Below, piece by piece: positions 22,754 to 33,121 of a stretch of DNA of 64,000 bases; the first letter of the stretch is position 1, and each line of letters begins with the position of its first letter. This stretch comes from Cycas panzhihuaensis (Eukaryota; Cycadophyta): contig CM041465.1 in assembly GCA_023213395.1 (NCBI GenBank), positions 192,641,741 to 192,705,740 of the forward strand. Direction: 5' to 3'. Under the pieces are notes generated by a model. The model was not told the origin of the DNA, searched no databases, and was given only the letters and a program-made list of their open reading frames with translations. Made by a program: the position numbers and the translations under genes.

Positions 22754-22980
22754 ATATATATAACGAACCGTTACATCAAAATCTCAAGGTATTAGTGAAG
22801 AGGGTCCCCCACCAAGTAGTCCATTACCTCCCCTCAAGTTGAATAGGCTAACCTCACCTAGCCCCGCTTTCACTGACGTTCATGCACCCCATAGGCCCCA
22901 ACCACAACAATATTTTGTGCATCGACGATGTTTGGCACATCACCCTACCACTCCCATAAGCAATAGTTCGTTACAATATA
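22754..22980. mobile_element. MITE-like insert in E4 integrase
   Basis: The integrase frame reads NLNLL then stops, and resumes about 230 bp later as LEQKWEEVLMDFI, where related integrases have only a few residues between. The insert is more GC-rich than its surroundings and is bounded by 'tatataacgaac' at the left and its inverse 'gttcgttacaatata' at the right, giving terminal inverted repeats of about 15-18 bp with one small gap. TA-rich borders would fit a TA-type target duplication. It has no coding capacity of its own. Confidence 0.5.
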
Positions 22981-24057
22981 TACTAGAACAAAAATGGGAA
23001 GAGGTATTAATGGATTTCATAGCTAAGTTACCTAAATTAAAGGACATGTATGCTATCTTTATGGTTATTAATACGTTAATGAAATGTTCTTATTTCAAAG
23101 GGATATAAGCAACAACAAAAGCTAGCTAGATTGTAGAGATCTACATAAAGGAAATACATCACCTATAGGGACTTCCTAAAGTAATAGTTAGCAATTGTGA
23201 TCTTAAATTTACTAGTCACTTCTTATAAGACCTAGTCAAATTAGCAGGTATAAAGTTAACCATGAGTACAATTTACCACCCCTAGATAGATGGTTAAATT
23301 AAAGCAGTAAATAAACATTTAGAAGGACACATCCAAAGCTTTACTTTAGATAAATAACAATAGTGGAATATGTGTCTTCATCTTATTGAATGATGGTATA
23401 ACATCACTTATCATACTTCTATAAGGATGACCCCATTCTAAGATTTATATGATTTTAAACCTTTATCTATCCTTATGGTCAAGGGTCTCTCATATATAAT
23501 TAGCTTAGAAGCAATAAGAAAAAATGAAATAAATAATCCAACTACTAAAAGATAGCTTAAACCTTACTAGAAATGAGATGAAGAAATAATCATATTTACA
23601 CAAGATAGAAAGGTCTTTTATAGGAGGAGACCAAGTCTTCTTAAGACTCTAATCATATAAATAGTCTATAATGAGGCAAACAAGTAAGCAAAAGTTACAA
23701 TCATACTTTTTTGGTCCTTATAAAGTTATTGATAAGGTGGGAGAAGTGGTATATAGGTTGGAATTGCCCTTAAATAACTAGATCCATAATGTCTCTCATA
23801 TTTCATGCCTCAAGGAAAAACTAAGATAAATTATCACTCTTCAAATAAAGTTACTAATATTAGATGAGCAAGGCAAAATCATTATTAAACTAAAGGGTAT
23901 TCTATAAGAATATACATAAAAACTATACTCCAAAGAAATTCAAGAATATCTCATAACTAGAAGACCTTAAATTAATAAGATGTAACTTGGGGATTAGAAG
24001 AATGGTACCATCAACATGTGGATCTACCTATGCTTTAAGGGAAAAACATGTTCTTAT

Positions 24058-24068
24058 AAGGGAGGGAC
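24058..24068 (+). other. E4 polypurine tract
   Basis: 'aagggaggga' occurs shortly before the TGTTCC start of the 3' LTR at 24075, the place where plus-strand synthesis is primed. Confidence 0.65.
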
Positions 24069-24074
24069 TTTTAG

Positions 24075-24580
24075 TGTTCCTTCTAGAAGTCTAACCAACC
24101 TTTGTGTAGGTCTTATTCTAAGTTTTCTAGCTAACTTCAATATGGAATTATTTATATTAATTTTTTGCCAACTTGAAGATGAATTTTAGCTTTATTTTGT
24201 CCTCTATTTTGACTGACATCTATCAGCTTCTTAGTTGAGCTTCTTAGGTCTTTTTCACCCAATTATATATAAGGTATTCTAGCCTTATTCTAAGGCATCT
24301 TAGGTGATTTTGGATCTATTGTGTTTTGGTCTTAACAATTGCATTTTAGGAGGATACCTTATCTTGAAGAGGTAGCCAGGGTTAAGCATTTTTTACTGGT
24401 AAGTTTATACTTGATAAATATGATATTTTATTAAATATTTCATCTATTTTATGTTGCACAACATTATATATAACATCTTTTCTTATTTTATTATATAATT
24501 TGCATATATTCTTCCCTTAATTAATATATTATGTGTTAATTATTAATCTTTTATATAGAAATCTCCATAGATATACCACA
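24075..24580 (+). repeat. E4 3' LTR
   Basis: 506 bp, TGTTCC...ACCACA, matching 15361-15866. Its distal part and the following flank are duplicated at 26393-27080. Confidence 0.85.
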
Positions 24581-24886
24581 TTTAAATAGGCATATATGGA
24601 GCACCTTGCTTTAAACACAACAACATGGTCTCATTAAATTCATAGTTCAACATATGTTTACACGAGTGGTTATCAAATATTTCATAGATCTCATGATGTC
24701 CTTAATACTCTCTTAGTGTTCACACGGCCTACACATGTAGCTTCATTGACCAAATGCTTCACATATAGCTTTTAAAGTATCACATACTTCAACCTAGATT
24801 ATACATACAATAATGCATCTTTTAATGGCTTCAGATGACTATTAAACCCTTATGAACTATGTTCTTCACTAAGAAAGTTTTTACAA
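24207..24886 (+). repeat. Segmental duplication, left copy
   Basis: This copy spans the last 374 bp of the E4 3' LTR and 306 bp of flanking DNA. Both parts recur in the same order and orientation at 26393-27080, for example 'gttcacacggcctacacatgtag' positions near 24718 and 26911. Confidence 0.85.
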
Positions 24887-25999
24887 CACCCTAACATCAT
24901 GAGGGTATTTTTTATTAGGTTTTATTTAGTCCCTTTAGGGATGCTTAATATTAAATAGATCAATCTCATTTTTATAGTTTTAATTAATTAGTAATTTTCT
25001 TATTGCTCTATTATGCATTGCTACTATTTCATATACCTACTTGCATTACTCATATGTTAATGATTATTTGCTTTCTTTTAGGTTTTGATTCCCCCTTTTC
25101 CCCTTCACATTAATACATATTAACACATTCTTCTTAGTCTAGGAGTTCTTCCCTTTTGTCCTTAAACTTATATATATGAGATATAAAAGTGCCCTACAAG
25201 AGCCATGAGCTCATTCCCCTCTTGGCTTGGACCCCCTTCAAACTTGGGTTTATGGTTGAGTTGGGCACTCATCCTCTCTCTCCCATGCATAGGTATTCAT
25301 TAATAACCATACTAGAGACCCTTAGTTAGGGTTAATGATACATTATTGATCCCCTGCTTTGTTTACTTAGATCATTTACCTTAGGGTGATACATTTAACC
25401 AATATATTTCTATATTTTATAAGTATCCCTCACCTCCTAATATTACTTCAGGGTGTAAGTGTACATCTGCTCTTTGATTAATTTTTAATCTTCTTAATTT
25501 CCTCTTACATTCCTTAATTCTCTTGGTGGCTTTGATACTTATCTCTTTTAGACTTATTTTCATCCACACCTCTTATCCCCTCATCTACTAAGCACTCCTT
25601 AATGGTAAGCCATCCTTCACCCCATTGGTCTATCAACCTCTTTTAAATCCAACCACCTTATTAGTCCCAAGGCCCTCACTAGGGCTAGGACCTCTATTAG
25701 ACTTATAATTAGGATTGACCACATGAGGCTAATCTATATGAACCTCATAGGCCCTTCTTAAATGGGATGGACCCTTCCTATCCATCATATAAGCTTAATC
25801 CAACATACTAAATCCTTGTTGGATCCCCTAATCATGTTATTACGACTACTTAGCCCCATAATACTTCATTTAGTCCTTAAACTTTTACTCATGTATTTTC
25901 CTGTAATTAGTCCCAAGTGATTAAGGATGTCTCTAATTTATTCCAGACCACAAAGAGCTAATGGGATATTTTAGCCACCCTAAGGGCCAATTTCAAAAC
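24887..25999 (+). other. Probable Tat-element leader, decayed
   Basis: Lies directly before a Tat gag fragment. It has a TATA-like 'tatatatgagatataaaag' near 25173 and C/T-rich leader-like text. No frame is open and no LTR partner was found. Confidence 0.35.
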
Positions 26000-26392
26000 T
26001 TGGGACAACCATTTATTCAAAACTAATGTTGGCCCAATAACTCGCATTCCTTAATCTTAACAATAAGTAGTCTCTTAATACTAGGTTGCTTCAAAAGGGG
26101 TAGCTTCATAACCTATCCCCCTACTTACTCAACCCTTAAGGGTACTTCTTCTCAAGAATATAAGAAACATGTCAAGGCATTCACCATGGAATATATTGAC
26201 TATTGGCCATATGATCACATTCTTATAAAGTTATTCCCTTGGTCTCTCTCAAGTAATGCTCTTAAATAGTTCTATTACTTCCCCTCTCATTCCATCTATT
26301 ACTTCTAGTAGTTTGTGGACATCTTTAATGATTACTTCGACATTTCATACACTTTTGAGAGTGGGGCCAAAGTCCTCCTCTCCTAAGGGTAA
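26000..26392 (+). pseudogene. gag: Tat gag fragment
   Basis: Three-frame reading gives MEYIDYWPYDHILIKLF (near 26190) followed by a KxFYYFPSHS block and IFNDYFDISYTFESGAKVLLS. This is collinear with the gag core of E1 (3230-3420) and of E2 (56400-56600). The fragment stops abruptly at 26392, where the second copy of the duplicated LTR edge begins. Confidence 0.7.
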
Positions 26393-27080
26393 TTTTGGTT
26401 GATGTATATTATCTTCTTAGTCAAGCTTCCTAGGTCTTTTTCACCTAATTATATATAAGGTATTCCAACCTTGTTCTAAGGTATCTTAGGTGATCTTAGA
26501 TCTATTATATTTTGGCCTTAAGGGTTGCATTTTAGGAGGATACCTTGCCTAAAGAGGTAGCCAGGGTTAAGGGTTAAGCATTTATTACTTAAAAGTTTGT
26601 ACTTGATATATATTACCTTCATTGGATATTCTATTTATTCTATATTGCATCACTTTATATATAACATCTTTCCTTATTTTATTATATAATTTGCATAAAT
26701 TCTTGCCTTAATTATTATATTTTTCCATTAGTTATCAATCCTTTATATAGAAATTTCCATAGGCATACCATGTTTGAATAGGATTATATAGAGCACCTTG
26801 CTTTAAACACTTCAACATGGCCTCATTAAATTAATAGTTTAACATACATTTACTTAAGTGACTCTTAGAGATTTCATAGATCTCACCATGGCCTTAACAC
26901 TTTCTTAGAGTTCACACGGCCTACACATGTAGGTTTAATCACCAAATATTTCACATACAAATTTTGAAGTATCACATGCTTCAACCTAGATTATACATAT
27001 AGCAATGCATCTTATAGTGGCTTTAGATGACTATTAAACCCTTATAAACTATGTTTACTTCATTGAGAAAGTTTTTACAC
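26393..27080 (+). repeat. Segmental duplication, right copy
   Basis: Matches 24207-24886 including non-LTR flank. The first ~130 bp of the LTR are missing, so this is not a free-standing LTR. Confidence 0.85.
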
Positions 27081-29101
27081 ATTTTAAATAGGTAAATGTA
27101 GCTTTACACTTTAAAATACACAAGTGTGACCTCTTTGATAAGCTTCCCTAAGGTTCCCATATTAAACATAGCCTCATACCTTTTTTAACACTTCTCTGGA
27201 TTATATTGCTAGTGTTTATATTCTTTGGAAAACACCCTTAAAGCTTCTTTTAGCTACTTGGGCTTCTACTAGTTTTATGATTATGATATCTTGTATTATA
27301 CAACTTCTTATGTGGTCCACATATTTACATGTATCCTCTATGCTTTGATTTACTTCAATAAGATCTTGCATTACCTCTACACATCTCATGTGGCTTAAAA
27401 TTACTTTAATAGGATTTAAATAGCTCTTACATGGCTCTAAATGGATCAGATAACCTTCAAGTGCTTCTTTACAAGATTTATATGACATATGTAACTTCTC
27501 ATAGGCTTTAAGTCTTATATGGACTTCAAGTGACCTCATATAACTTATGCATAGCTTGACATGACTCCCATAACCTTTAAACTGCTTTCTATGAGCTTTA
27601 TTAACTTCTCAATAATTTCCATATAGATGTACATCATCTTCACTCTTCATGAGCTCTAAACAAACTTTATTAGCCTTTGTACAACTTGATTATGCACAAC
27701 TTATACTTCATATATACTGTCTATGTTTCAAACATGGTTTCATATACTCTAAATAAAATCTTCACATAGCTCTCTTATGCTATGTAACCCTCACTACACC
27801 TTGCTATTTATCATGCTCACTTTAGATTGGATTAAATGCAATTACTTATGATTTAAAATATCTTAGGTGGACTTTGTTCTTCTTCCCATTAATGGTCCAT
27901 ACCACTTTGGATTTATTTATTGCCATGCATTACTTTTAAATGCTTCATAGCATTGGCCCCAAGCTAATAAACTAATTTAGCTAACTTTTCTTAATCAAAT
28001 CTTACATGGAGAAAGGTAAGATAATCATGGATTACCCAGGGTAGGTGGGTCAGTGGCAAGTTACAAATCTGGGCAGAAATCATATTGAAATAGACGAGAA
28101 AATAATGTTCTCTTTTTTAATTTATGGATATGATAGTAAAAAATATCATAAATAATTAAAACATGATATTACAAATAAAATGAAAAATTTAGGAGGTTGT
28201 TGCATTTTATTTGTAATATCATATTTTTTGGAATTACCAAAAATATGATAAAATAGGGAAGCCCAAAATGCCATAAACAAAAAATAAAAATCAACCAAAT
28301 AAACTTCTAAGCCCTCTAAAAATAGTAACAACTTTAATGAAGACTAGATTATGGTAAGAAAATATGAAAAAGTGGTAGAAATAAGACTAAAATCAATCAT
28401 AATTCTTGAAGGCATTAAAAAAAAAAAGATAAAAAAAGGAAGACTTGGAGTAGTTTATGAACCATATTAGGTAGGTGCATATAATTGCATTGTAGTATCA
28501 GTCATTGATAAATAAAGATCATCACAATTACATATATTCAGTCATCTAATTGGTAATCCTTCAACTCTCATGACTTAAAACATAATAATTCATACTCAAT
28601 CATGTCTTAACCAAAGCTTTTATAATTAAATAATCAACTAAAGTAAAACTAACAACTAAAATGCTGAGCAAGTGATATCCATTGAATAAACAAAAACTAT
28701 AACTAATGAGTGACTTGAGCAAACAAATTAAGGCATGAACCTAACTACACTAAAAAGGGTTAGTTACCATGAAACATTTACCACCTTGTCACCAAAGCTC
28801 TTACTAATAATAGAGAGCAAGATGGTAAATAATGGCAACTCAATTGTCATGCTTGAATAAAGTTAAACTTAAATGTCTTGAGTTTATTTCTTAAGCTATA
28901 AGCAAATGATATATTAGATGATGAATCTCTAATATTCGCAAGGGATGAAGAAAGTTTCATCATAATGGAAGAGGGGTGGCTTGATAAAGTCCTTTATGTA
29001 GTCATATATTGAACTCAAACTTGATACTAGGTTACCCATCATATTGATGGGGCTCTTAGAGGGATAGTTATTATAGTTTATATTAGATAATATGATAACA
29101 A
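27081..29101. other. Unassigned AT-rich sequence
   Basis: No domain recognised. The part close to 29100 may be the 5' interior side of the antisense element whose LTR is at 32791-33121. A 'gggtaggtgggtcagtggca' segment near 28040 stands out as GC-richer but has no match in the window. Confidence 0.3.
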
Positions 29102-29150
29102 TTGGGATATTTCTTCTCGTCAATACTCTTGAGATAGCAGAGAATTTAAC

Positions 29151-29393
29151 TGTTATGAACCTCCTTAAGCAATAAACTTTAATTAATTGATTAGTTATTA
29201 GGTGCTAATGAACAGGCACAACCCTTCATGAAAGGGCCTCATGTGCATATAAATTAAGCACCAATTGTAACATGGACATCATCTTTTATCTTATCAATCA
29301 AACTTGGTCAATTGACTATAAATTTGCCCAGCGTTCTGGCGTGCTCTCTTGTGCTCTCTTGTTGTCTTCAAGTTACGAACTCGGATCGTAACA
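29151..29393 (+). repeat. E6 5' LTR
   Basis: TGTTATGAACC...CGTAACA with a TATA candidate 'tataaat' at 29248-29254. Identical to the 3' LTR except one base in 'gaactcgg' versus 'gaacttgg'. Confidence 0.97.
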
Positions 29394-29395
29394 AG

Positions 29396-29407
29396 TGGTA
29401 TCAGAGC
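29396..29407 (+). other. E6 primer-binding site (tRNA-iMet)
   Basis: TGGTATCAGAGC, a perfect consensus match, two bases after the LTR end. Confidence 0.95.
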
Positions 29408-29754
29408 ATTGCTTCTGGCACCTACGGGACAAGAGTTTTCAAACCCATTGCAAGCAATCTCAGAGCAATATCCTGGAACCTTGCTGTCTTGGACTCGGCC
29501 ATCATATCGTAACCACATAATAATCAGGGTGCACAGCCACTTGTTGGTCTTGCTGCCATTCGTGGTTTGTCTTGTATTTTCACTGTCTCATCATCCTTAG
29601 CGTTGGGCCCATTACTGTCTTCGGTTTCCGCATCTCTACATCCATTCGTTGGCTTTCCTCTGCCGTCTCGGTCTTCCGTCTCTGCGCGCTATCTCTGTTC
29701 ATCCGATATCTTCCCGTGCGTCCCTCTCTCATCATTTATTGGTATTTCCGTATT

Positions 29755-29950
29755 GCGTCTGCGTGATCATCCGAATATCTTCCCGTTTCATCCGCGTCAG
29801 TCATCCGAATATCTTTCCGTTTCATCCGCGTCAGTCTTGATTGCGTCTGCGTGATCTTGGCGTTCATCCGCGTCAGTCTTGGCGCTGCGTCTGCGTGATC
29901 ATCCGTTCATCCGCTTGCCTGCGTCGTGCATCCGTCGATCTTACTGCGTC
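29755..29950 (+). repeat. Short degenerate repeats in E6 leader
   Basis: Interleaved copies of 'catccgcgtcagtc' and 'gcgtctgcgtgatc', each present several times, with 'atccgaatatctt' in between. The leader between primer site and gag is over 1.2 kb and GC-rich here. Confidence 0.75.
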
Positions 29951-30013
29951 GTCTTGCGTCTTTTATCTTTGCATACCCTGCATTTCAGTGTCCGTCCTGT
30001 ATTTCGGTGTCCG

Positions 30014-30041
30014 TCCGGAAGCTTCTAGAAGCTTCCGGAAT
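30014..30041 (+). promoter_or_regulatory. Perfect five-unit heat-shock element in a 26-bp palindrome
   Basis: Five contiguous nGAAn pentamers in alternating orientation: GAA 30018-30020, TTC 30023-30025, GAA 30028-30030, TTC 30033-30035, GAA 30038-30040. The stretch 30014-30039 is also an exact palindrome. Heat-shock factors bind arrays of three or more such units. It is in the transcribed leader, not in the LTR. Confidence 0.65.
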
Positions 30042-30053
30042 TTGTTATTACAA

Positions 30054-30073
30054 ATTCGATTTATAAATCGAAT
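30054..30073 (+). promoter_or_regulatory. Palindromic TATA box downstream of the heat-shock element
   Basis: A perfect 20-bp palindrome centred on TTTATAAAT (30060-30068), about 20 bp after the last heat-shock unit. The spacing is that of a compact heat-shock promoter. Another 'gatttataa' follows near 30101. Confidence 0.5.
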
Positions 30074-30711
30074 GTCATATTCGCCAAAGGCGTTCTCTTT
30101 GATTTATAAAAAGATATTAAGTGATATTAATTCCTTAAGTGAAGCGCTTTGATTTATAAGTAAGTTGGAGAAAGATAGTAAGTATATCTTTTGATTAAAG
30201 TGGTATATTTATCAATTATATATTTTTTAATATATATTGATTATAAAGATATCTTCTGGAGCAAAAAGATATTAACTAATATCTTTGCTTTGAAAACTTT
30301 AAGTGATATATATTCTAACTCTCCATAAGTTATATGTTATATTGATTATCATTTAATTATTTTGACCTTTTTGATTATTAGAACAAGCTCTCTAAAGAGT
30401 TTAAGTGCCTTCATTTATCTAACACATCATTGAAGTCACTTGGGTTGCAGAAGTATTCTGTGACAATTGTCTCAATTCATCATTTATATATATTAAGTAT
30501 TTACTTAATACTCTCATATAACATAATTAGTCAAAATATATTTCTTCTAAATTTTCGTATCTCTTAAAGTTCTTTTTGAAGTTTACACATCTATAAAGCA
30601 AGGCAAATTGCGATCGTAAAAGAAGCATATACTAGTTGTAACATTCTAAACACGCCCGTCAAACAGTGGAATCGTATTTATACGATTATTAAAATAATAA
30701 ACACTGAAGAC

Positions 30712-31611
30712 ATGGCAGATAACACTGTTCAAAAGAGATCGTCGAACCAATCACTCAAGCGATCCACGGCGGTCCGGACATCAAATGCTCTATTAAATCA
30801 TACATTACACCAGATATTGGATAAATTAACAATCATAGCTACAAACAGCAAAGAAGATATGATCGTTCCTGATTCTGAAGATGAAGCAATGAGTCGACAA
30901 TCTCATATCGTGAATCGATCGCTAAAAATATTCCATCCTCGATAGCTCCCATTAACACTGAAAATGAAGCTATCAGAAAATACCTTAATGAGTATCGCAA
31001 TTTGACCCTCAAGAATGAAGATAGTGGGTTTTCAAGCATATTTCAATTGTTTACACAATATCCAAACACGTAAAAGAAAAATTAGAAAAAATAACTATAC
31101 AACGCTTTAATATGGAGCAAAAGTCGCATGAGCCAAGAGTATGGATCCAACAAATGGAAAACTATTTCCGCAATGGAGATTGAGTCGTGAGCAAGTTTCA
31201 TTAGCTATCTTGCATATGGATGGGATAGCATGCGAATGGTGGCAATTTCTCGAGCGAACCTCTTTTCGAGTTCAACTACCAACCCGATGGAATTCACGCG
31301 TTTATTCATTGGCGATTTGAAACCGTATCTAATCGCGATTATTATTGTGAGTTACGAAAATTAAAACAAAGCGGTTACGTGGAAGAATACGGTCGGCATT
31401 CACAAGGTTAAGCTATGTGTTAGAAGATATACCAACTAATCAACTTATCCGATTATATATAGATGGTCAGCAAAACCGAGATCCAAGTCGACGTTAAAAT
31501 CCAAGAACCAAAGGATCTTAATAAGGCAATCTGATTAGCCAAAATACATGAAGATAAACATAATACCTTACACAAAGCAGGCAGATCGCTATATTCCTCC
31601 TCCTAGTCGAC
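30712..31611 (+). pseudogene. gag: E6 gag, frameshifted
   Basis: An ATG at 30712 opens a 77-codon frame (start MADNTVQKRS), then frames shift. Gag core words are read in other frames: ILHMDGIACEWWQFLE near 31210 and YELRKLKQSGYVEEY near 31350, then SYVLEDIPTNQLIRLYIDGQ near 31410. These match the Gag capsid region of chromoviruses. At least two frameshifts are needed although the LTRs differ at only one site, so the copy was either already defective when it moved (mobilised in trans) or contains sequence errors. Confidence 0.75.
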
Positions 31612-32565
31612 ATGATATTCTACCAAGTGTTCAACATAGACACGTATCGCTCCAAATCGACCGCTAAACCAATCATTCAAAAACAAAAGCGAGCAAGACG
31701 AGTTAAGAAGAAAAACCTATGTTTCGGATGCGAGGAAAAGTGGGAACCTAGGCATCGATGTCAAAAGAACCCGATTATATACCATCCGACTTACGCGGAT
31801 GACAATATTGATGAAGAAGAACCAGGATCAGAAAATAATCAAGAAAATTATTATAACATAGAACATCCAGAGAGCTACAGTACTTCCGGGGTTGACTATC
31901 CGCAAATGTCACTATCATTTATGAATAGTTTTAATCAATCAAATACCCTAAAGCTACAAGGATCCATCAAAAATCAAGCTGTAACAATCTTGGTTGATTC
32001 AGGGAGCACACATAATTTTATTGATCGAAACTGTGCACAACAATTAAGGTTATTTCCATTAAGGACTCCTCGTTTCCAGGTGGCTGTTGGAGGAAGACAG
32101 GTAATCTCTGGTCAAGGTGTAATGAAGAATCTTAGCCTCACGTTAAATGAAGTCAGTATTATAGAAGATTTCTATGTCGTCGATGTTGGAGGTGTAGATG
32201 TGGTACTGGGTAGTCAATGGCTCAGCACGCTCGGAACTTTTGAAATGAATATTACTGAACAATTTATACGATTTAAAAAAGACGGAAGAATTATCTCGTT
32301 ATCAGGAAAACAATTGAATAAAACTAAAGCCCTACCACACAAGGATCAAAGTGAAGAAGTCAAGAAACAACCGCCAGCATTTCAAAAACACCGTCAAGGT
32401 TTTCAACCAGAAGAATTTTCTAATAACCACCTGCAACATCCGTCTAATCGCATAATCGATTCTGCTACAATAAAGGATAGCGTACGTTTAAAGGACTGCA
32501 ATCGTTCAACTATGTTTCGTGGGCGAAACATCTCAAGAGGGAGGACTTGTTATGAACCTCCTTAA
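31612..32565 (+). CDS. E6 zinc-knuckle and retropepsin-like protease frame
   Basis: A 317-codon open frame. A basic segment is followed by a zinc knuckle of the gypsy type (C37, C40, H48, C50), an acidic linker, and an aspartic protease with DSGST at residues 129-133 and the second motif VVLG at 197-200, then SQWLSTLG. All key protease residues are present. The frame ends with a TAA at 32563-32565, inside the 3' LTR. The first ATG (31612) is probably not the native start, since the knuckle belongs to the end of Gag. The RT that normally follows the protease is absent: within about 100 codons after the protease come the purine tract and the LTR. Confidence 0.85.
   Translation: MIFYQVFNIDTYRSKSTAKPIIQKQKRARRVKKKNLCFGCEEKWEPRHRCQKNPIIYHPTYADDNIDEEEPGSENNQENYYNIEHPESYSTSGVDYPQMSLSFMNSFNQSNTLKLQGSIKNQAVTILVDSGSTHNFIDRNCAQQLRLFPLRTPRFQVAVGGRQVISGQGVMKNLSLTLNEVSIIEDFYVVDVGGVDVVLGSQWLSTLGTFEMNITEQFIRFKKDGRIISLSGKQLNKTKALPHKDQSEEVKKQPPAFQKHRQGFQPEEFSNNHLQHPSNRIIDSATIKDSVRLKDCNRSTMFRGRNISRGRTCYEPP
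32535..32545 (+). other. E6 polypurine tract
   Basis: 'aagagggagga' ends three bases before the 3' LTR start at 32548. Confidence 0.85.
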
Positions 32566-32790
32566 GCAATAAACTTTAATTAATTGATTAGTTATTAGGT
32601 GCTAATGAACAGGCACAACCCTTCATGAAAGGGCCTCATGTGCATATAAATTAAGCACCAATTGTAACATGGACATCATCTTTTATCTTATCAATCAAAC
32701 TTGGTCAATTGACTATAAATTTGCCCAGCGTTCTGGCGTGCTCTCTTGTGCTCTCTTGTTGTCTTCAAGTTACGAACTTGGATCGTAACA
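32548..32790 (+). repeat. E6 3' LTR
   Basis: 243 bp, one base different from the 5' LTR; followed by the target duplication TTAAC. Confidence 0.97.
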
Positions 32791-33121
32791 TTAACAATCA
32801 TAGCAACGTCTTCTTATCCAACAGAGCAAACAAGCTAACCAAGAATTTAACAAGAACACTAGAGCGCTAAATGATCACCAAAAGATAGAAAGTACCGTAG
32901 CATAATCTTTATAAATATGTTCTATCAAGATAACCATCATTCACAATTTATGACCCTTATATAGACAAAATAGGGTCTTATACATGTAATCCCATTGGTG
33001 GCCTAAGCGGCCTTACATTCCATTTGGTGGTAGTGCCCATGCATACTATTGGCCCGCTACACAGCACATGCACAAAGTTCCATAGTGGTTTACATAACTT
33101 AGTCGGATAAGTTATGTAACA
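32791..33121 (-). repeat. Antisense chromovirus LTR, split by E6
   Basis: On the minus strand a purine tract (33137-33122, 'cttaggggagggga') precedes TGTTACATAACTTATCC at 33121, and a TATA-like 'tctatataaggg' lies near 32955. The LTR runs down to the E6 insertion at 32790 and continues left of E6 from 29150, probably to about 29102. A 12-bp perfect inverted repeat (33090-33101 with 33108-33119) sits at its start. Confidence 0.6.

Larger units (their letters stand above)
16600..24010 (+). pseudogene. pol: E4 pol: protease, RT, RNase H, integrase, chromodomain remnant
   Basis: Protease at 16600-16925 reads GVKVDILIASNNMNKFI with the catalytic Asp-Ser-Gly lost, then the GVDIVLRI strand. RT begins near 17260 (WKKDGSYYICMDYHGFNKL at 17320) and, after E5, resumes at 21553 with FILGFF, a degraded YxDD region, and VEYLRHII. 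RNase H occupies about 21950-22330. Integrase has the zinc-finger part at 22560-22745 and, after the MITE-like insert, the core (EVLMDFIAKLPKLK; then GLPKVIVSNCDLKFT near 23170 and MSTIYHP near 23265). A tail with SKEIQEYLI near 23930 resembles a chromodomain. Stops are mostly TAG and TAA. Confidence 0.8.
15361..24580 (+). mobile_element. E4: decayed chromovirus-type Ty3/gypsy element, doubly interrupted
   Basis: Two ~506-bp direct repeats (15361-15866 and 24075-24580) flank a gag-protease-RT-RNase H-integrase interior in the right order, with a primer site after the left repeat and a purine tract before the right one. The RT is split by E5 (17630-21552) and the integrase by a ~0.23-kb insert at 22754. 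Removing both leaves a typical interior of about 4 kb. Decay is heavy, with many C-to-T stops. No clean target-site duplication was found, perhaps because the left LTR end reads CA instead of TG and the right flank is part of a later duplication. Confidence 0.85.
29151..32790 (+). mobile_element. E6: complete, young, gag-protease-only LTR element
   Basis: It has 243-bp LTRs at 29151-29393 and 32548-32790 with a single C/T difference. The perfect 5-bp target duplication TTAAC is at 29146-29150 and 32791-32795. The primer site TGGTATCAGAGC is two bases after the 5' LTR, and a purine tract (32535-32545) lies before the 3' LTR. At 3640 bp it is far shorter than an autonomous gypsy element. The coding part holds a frameshifted gag followed by an open zinc-knuckle/protease frame that runs into the 3' LTR, with no RT, RNase H or integrase. 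Protein words are of chromovirus type. It must have been mobilised by another element's enzymes. Confidence 0.95.

Noticed and set aside
29082-29102. A ~19-bp exact match with the start of the solo LTR at 57851
   Set aside because: The match is short, AT-rich and does not extend on either side; chance is likely.
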